Shown here piece by piece: positions 60,813 through 64,000 of a DNA stretch of 64,000 nucleotides (the first letter of the stretch is position 1; each line of letters begins with the position of its first letter). The position numbers were made by a program, and so were the translations under genes. The stretch lies in NCBI RefSeq assembly GCF_002563925.1, contig NZ_PDJD01000001.1, positions 1,804,973 to 1,868,972 on the forward strand, in the 5' to 3' direction. A model generated the notes under the pieces. It made no database searches. It had not been told where the DNA came from and saw nothing but the letters and a program-made list of their open reading frames with translations. The stretch comes from Serinibacter salmoneus. GTDB taxonomy: Bacteria; Actinomycetota; Actinomycetes; Actinomycetales; Beutenbergiaceae.

Positions 60813-60852
60813 CCGTGAGGGGCGCACCGCGTGTGCGGTGCGCCCCTCACGG
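60813..60852. terminator. Perfect 18-bp hairpin between rpmA and obgE
   Basis: CCGTGAGGGGCGCACCGC and its exact complement with loop GTGT. It lies 15 bases after the rpmA stop and should end most rplU-rpmA transcripts, leaving obgE-proB dependent on read-through or its own promoter. Confidence 0.88.
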
Positions 60853-60866
60853 ACTTGAAGCCTTGA

Positions 60867-61115
60867 TCAGGCCACGATGTCGACCACGCGACGCCCACGG
60901 CGGGTGCCGAACTGCACGGCACCGGGCTGCAGGGCGAACAGCGTGTCGTCGCCGCCGCGACCGACACCCTCACCCGGGTGGAAGTGCGTGCCGCGCTGAC
61001 GGACGATGATCTCACCCGTCTTGACGACCTGGCCGCCGTACCGCTTCACGCCGAGGCGCTTGGCGTTGGAGTCGCGACCGTTGCGAGAGGAGCTTGCGCC
61101 CTTCTTGTGTGCCAT
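60867..61115 (-). CDS. rpmA: 50S ribosomal protein L27
   Basis: 82 residues, [20 protein letters not shown] at the start and the conserved [23 protein letters not shown] core. L27 lies at the peptidyl-transferase centre. No N-terminal extension of the kind cleaved in Firmicutes. AAAGGGG precedes the ATG. Cotranscribed with rplU, 34 bases upstream. Confidence 0.98.
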   Translation of the reverse strand: MAHKKGASSSRNGRDSNAKRLGVKRYGGQVVKTGEIIVRQRGTHFHPGEGVGRGGDDTLFALQPGAVQFGTRRGRRVVDIVA

Positions 61116-61149
61116 GAGCACACCCCTTTCTGCTGGGAGCCGCGGGGGC

Positions 61150-61458
61150 TCAGGCGATCGCGGTGACCTTGAGGCGCGTCAACTTCTGACGGTGCCCCTG
61201 GCGCTTGCGGTAGCCGGTCTTGTTCTTGAACTTCATGATGGTGATCTTCGGGCCCTTCTCGTCCCGAACGATCTCCGCCGAAACCGTGACCTTCTCCAGA
61301 TCCTTGGCTGCGGAGGTGACCTTCTCACCGTCCACGAGGAGGAGGGGGGTCAGCTCGACCTGGTCGCCGACAGCACCGGTCACCCGGTCCATGACGACGA
61401 TGTCACCGACGGTCACCTTCTCCTGACGGCCACCCGCCTTGACGATCGCGTACACCAC
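61150..61458 (-). CDS. rplU: 50S ribosomal protein L21
   Basis: 102 residues, [18 protein letters not shown] at the start and the C-terminal [18 protein letters not shown] signature. It binds 23S rRNA in the large subunit. The GTG at 61458 has AGGAG nine bases upstream and gives the usual length; a second GTG follows immediately. First gene of the rplU-rpmA unit. Confidence 0.97.
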   Translation of the reverse strand: MVYAIVKAGGRQEKVTVGDIVVMDRVTGAVGDQVELTPLLLVDGEKVTSAAKDLEKVTVSAEIVRDEKGPKITIMKFKNKTGYRKRQGHRQKLTRLKVTAIA

Positions 61459-61593
61459 GTTGCATCTCTCCTCTACGACTGCTGCGCATCGAACCCGCCG
61501 CGGCACAGGGCGCACCCGGCAGTGGCTGCAGCAGCTTGGCTTTGCGGCACGCGGTAATCCACACGCGCCGACGTTCAAGAATACGCAGCCGGA

Positions 61594-61620
61594 CCGACCG
61601 GGTCAAACTGACCCGGTCGG
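61594..61620 (-). terminator. Terminator after rne
   Basis: Perfect 12-bp inverted repeat CCGACCGGGTCA/TGACCCGGTCGG with loop AAC, eight bases beyond the rne stop. Confidence 0.85.
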
Positions 61621-61628
61621 GACGTACG

Positions 61629-64000
61629 TCAGGACGTGCTCGCCTCCTGATCGGCGGGCTCGTCCTCGGTCTCACTGGCCTCGTTCTCGGCCGGTGCGGC
61701 CTCAGCGGAATCCGGCACGACGGCGTCGCTCACCTCGGCCGGCTGGCTCGCCTCGGCCTGCTCTGCCTGAGGTACGGGCGCCGGCTCGGCCGGGGCTGCG
61801 TCGTCGGCCACAACCGACTCCACGCCCTCACCCGACTCCGCGTCCTCACCCGTTTCCGCGTTCTCGGCCGGCTTCTCGTCGTCGTGCGCGTGCTGCGCGG
61901 CGGCGGCGATCTGCGCGAGTGTGGCCTTCACGGCGGCGCGGGCGGCGTCATCGGGCTCCGGCGCGTTGCCGGCCGAGGCGCCTGCGCTCGACCCGCCATC
62001 GCCGTTGCCGCCCCGGGAGGAACGACGACGACCACCACGCGAACGCCCGGACTCCTCCGGGGCGCTTTCCTCGGTCTCCACGTGCGCGTGCGGCTCGGAG
62101 GAGGTGATGAACCCCCGGCCCTTGCAGTGCTCACAGGGGGTGGAGAAGGCCTCCACGAGACCCTGCCCCACCCGCTTGCGGGTCATCTGCACCAGCCCCA
62201 GCGAGGTGACCTCGGCCACCTGGTGGCGGGTGCGGTCCCGGGCGAGGCACTCGATCAGGCGGCGCAGCACCAGGTCGCGGTTGGACTCCAGGACCATGTC
62301 GATGAAGTCGACCACGATGATCCCGCCGATGTCGCGCAGCCGCAGCTGCCGGACGATCTCCTCCGCGGCCTCGAGGTTGTTCTTCGTGACGGTCTCCTCG
62401 AGCGTGCCGCCCGAGCCGGTGAACTTGCCGGTGTTGACGTCCACCACGGTCATGGCCTCGGTGCGGTCGATCACCAGCGAGCCGCCGGAGGGCAGGTAGA
62501 CCTTGCGGTCCATGCCCTTGGCGAGCTGCTCGTCGATCCGGGTGGAGGCGAACACGTCACCGGGGCCGGCCCACTTGGTCAGGCGCTCGGCGAGGTCGGG
62601 AGCCACGGAGCCGAGGTACTCGCTGATCGTGGCCCACGCCTCCTCGCCGGCGACGGTCAGGGAGGCGAAGTCCTCGTTGAAGACGTCGCGCACCACGCGC
62701 AGCGCGAGCTCGGGCTCGGACTTCAGCAGCAGCGGCGCCTTCTTTCCCTTGCCGCTCGCCTTCGCCTGGATCGACTCCCACTCGGAGGTGAGACGCTCCA
62801 CGTCGCGACGCAGTTCGTCCTCGCTGGCGCCCTCGGCGGCGGTGCGCACGATGACGCCCTGCCCCTCGGGGACGATCTCCTTCAGCAGCTTCTTCAGCCG
62901 GGCACGCTCGTTGTCCGGGAGCTTGCGTGAGATGCCGGTCATCGCACCGGAGGGCACGAGCACGAGGTAGCGGCCCGCGAGGGTGATCTGCGAGGTCAGT
63001 CGCGCACCCTTGTGGCCGATCGGGTCCTTGGTGACCTGCACGAGCACCTGGTCGCCGGACTTCAGCGCCTGCTCGATGCGGCGCGGCTGCCCGTCCAGGC
63101 CCGCGGCCTCCCAGTTCACCTCGCCGGCGTACAGCACGGCGTTGCGGCCACGGCCGAGGTCCACGAATGCGGCCTCCATGCTCGGCAGCACGTTCTGCAC
63201 GCGGCCGAGGTACACGTTGCCGACCATGGTGGTCTGCTTGGCCTGCGCCACGTAGTGCTCCACGAGGACGCCGTCCTCGAGCACCGCGATCTGCGTCATG
63301 TTCTCGCGCTGGCGCACCACCATCGAACGCTCCACGCTCTCGCGGCGCGCGAGGAACTCGGCCTCGGTGAGGATGTGGCGGCGACGGCCCGCGTCGCGGC
63401 CCTCGCGGCGGCGCATCCGCTTGGCCTCCAGGCGGGTGGAGCCCTTCAGCGCGGTCACCTCATCGCGTGCGCGGGCGGCCTCGTCGCCCTCCTCGCTGCG
63501 GCGACCGCGGCGACGGCGACGGCGACGGCTGCTGGAGCCCGAGGACTCACCGTCGGTCTCGTCCTTGGTCTCGGCAGAGCCGTCGGTGTCATCGTTCGAA
63601 CCGGCGTCCTCGGATCCCGAGGCCTGGTCGCCCTGCTGGCCACCCTGGGCCTTGCCGCCCTGCTGGTTACCGCCCTGCTGGTTACCGCCCTGGCCGGCGC
63701 CGGAGTCGTCGGCGCTGCCGCCTCCAGAGCCGCCGCGCTTGCGGCCACGGCCACCGCGGCGACGACGGCGCTTGCGCGGCTGGCCGGAGCCCTCGCCATC
63801 GCTGCCCTCGCCATCGCTGGCGTCGCTGTCCGACTCGTCGTCGGAGTCAGCGTCGTCGGAGTCAGCGTCGTCGGAGTCACTGTCCTCGGCGTCGTCGCTC
63901 TCGGAGTCAGCACCCTCGGAGTCGTCGTCCGTGGCCTCGTCGGCGTCCACCGCGGTCTCCTCCTCGGCGGCCTCCGGGGTCACCTCGCCGGTGGACGTGT
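61629..64000 (-). CDS. rne: Ribonuclease E/G family protein (5' end outside window)
   Basis: The 3' 790 codons of an RNase E/G. After a long acidic, low-complexity N-terminal region (Ser/Asp/Glu runs, Arg-rich RRRRRGRR blocks, Gln/Gly repeats) come the S1 domain (GNVYLGRVQNVLPSMEAAFVDLG), the RNase-H-like and DNase-I-like parts (VVDVNTGKFTGSGG, GGIIVVDFIDM with the catalytic aspartates) and the Zn-link CEHCKGRGF. A Glu/Ala/Pro-rich tail closes the protein. It processes rRNA and mRNA and may scaffold a degradosome. The frame is open to the last base, so the start lies beyond 64000. Followed by rplU, the conserved actinobacterial order. Confidence 0.95.
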   Translation of the reverse strand, partial: TSTGEVTPEAAEEETAVDADEATDDDSEGADSESDDAEDSDSDDADSDDADSDDESDSDASDGEGSDGEGSGQPRKRRRRRGGRGRKRGGSGGGSADDSGAGQGGNQQGGNQQGGKAQGGQQGDQASGSEDAGSNDDTDGSAETKDETDGESSGSSSRRRRRRRGRRSEEGDEAARARDEVTALKGSTRLEAKRMRRREGRDAGRRRHILTEAEFLARRESVERSMVVRQRENMTQIAVLEDGVLVEHYVAQAKQTTMVGNVYLGRVQNVLPSMEAAFVDLGRGRNAVLYAGEVNWEAAGLDGQPRRIEQALKSGDQVLVQVTKDPIGHKGARLTSQITLAGRYLVLVPSGAMTGISRKLPDNERARLKKLLKEIVPEGQGVIVRTAAEGASEDELRRDVERLTSEWESIQAKASGKGKKAPLLLKSEPELALRVVRDVFNEDFASLTVAGEEAWATISEYLGSVAPDLAERLTKWAGPGDVFASTRIDEQLAKGMDRKVYLPSGGSLVIDRTEAMTVVDVNTGKFTGSGGTLEETVTKNNLEAAEEIVRQLRLRDIGGIIVVDFIDMVLESNRDLVLRRLIECLARDRTRHQVAEVTSLGLVQMTRKRVGQGLVEAFSTPCEHCKGRGFITSSEPHAHVETEESAPEESGRSRGGRRRSSRGGNGDGGSSAGASAGNAPEPDDAARAAVKATLAQIAAAAQHAHDDEKPAENAETGEDAESGEGVESVVADDAAPAEPAPVPQAEQAEASQPAEVSDAVVPDSAEAAPAENEASETEDEPADQEASTS

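Noticed and set aside
1-64000. CRISPR arrays, rRNA genes, replication origin, prophage structural genes
   Set aside because: Looked for; the only tandem arrays are the 195-bp, 22-bp and 9-bp repeats, none with spacers, and no phage or rRNA sequence was recognised.

Overview
The window is high-GC actinobacterial DNA, most likely from the order Micrococcales; family and genus cannot be fixed from sequence alone. The evidence is a SAM-IV riboswitch, an IdeR-type iron box, an LAXTG-type sortase signal, many TANNNT -10 boxes lying 6-9 bases before a start codon (leaderless mRNAs), and the conserved rne-rplU-rpmA-obgE-proB ... proA-nadD-rsfS neighbourhood.

Layout. 1-2224: end of an SLH-repeat surface protein and a PutP-type Na+/proline symporter. 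2214-13324: a minus-strand regulon for N-acetylmuramic acid and muropeptide salvage. It encodes a wall-anchored GHL10-type hydrolase, an ABC importer, NagZ, AnmK, an RpiR-type regulator, MurQ and a BadF-type amino-sugar kinase. Two promoters with the same paired-operator design drive it. 13403-28353: redox and metabolic genes (a CE1758/CE1759-like flavin pair, iron-boxed siderophore-interacting protein, MDR and SDR enzymes, a paired SMR exporter, carnitine-type acyltransferase). 28350-37324: SulP transporter, GyrI-like protein, acyltransferase, PdxH, desaturase, a HicAB-like pair, a TetR/SDR pair and an HNH protein.

37494-45409 is a lower-GC mosaic island that stops beside tRNA-Ala(GGC). It carries a MerR regulator with a broken MFS exporter, an erm gene with a leader peptide between two degraded IS3 orfA pieces, a LuxR-type ATPase regulator divergent from a lipoprotein and a small protein, and further transposase scars. 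45435-51449 returns to core genes (tRNA-Ala, phosphatase, rsfS, nadD, proA). It is followed by a flavin monooxygenase whose long leader holds a SAM-IV riboswitch and then a Met/Cys-rich leader peptide; a flavin reductase is divergent. 52744-58015 is a cluster of four related lipoproteins plus a secreted protein, interrupted by an unrelated lower-GC gene and a broken duplicate. 58070-64000: proB, obgE, rpmA, rplU and the 3' part of rne.

The points of most interest are the twin RpiR promoters of the muropeptide regulon, the stacked SAM-IV plus Met/Cys leader, a dispersed intergenic inverted repeat present four times, the Cys-paired lipoprotein family, and the erm gene with its RLR leader peptide.
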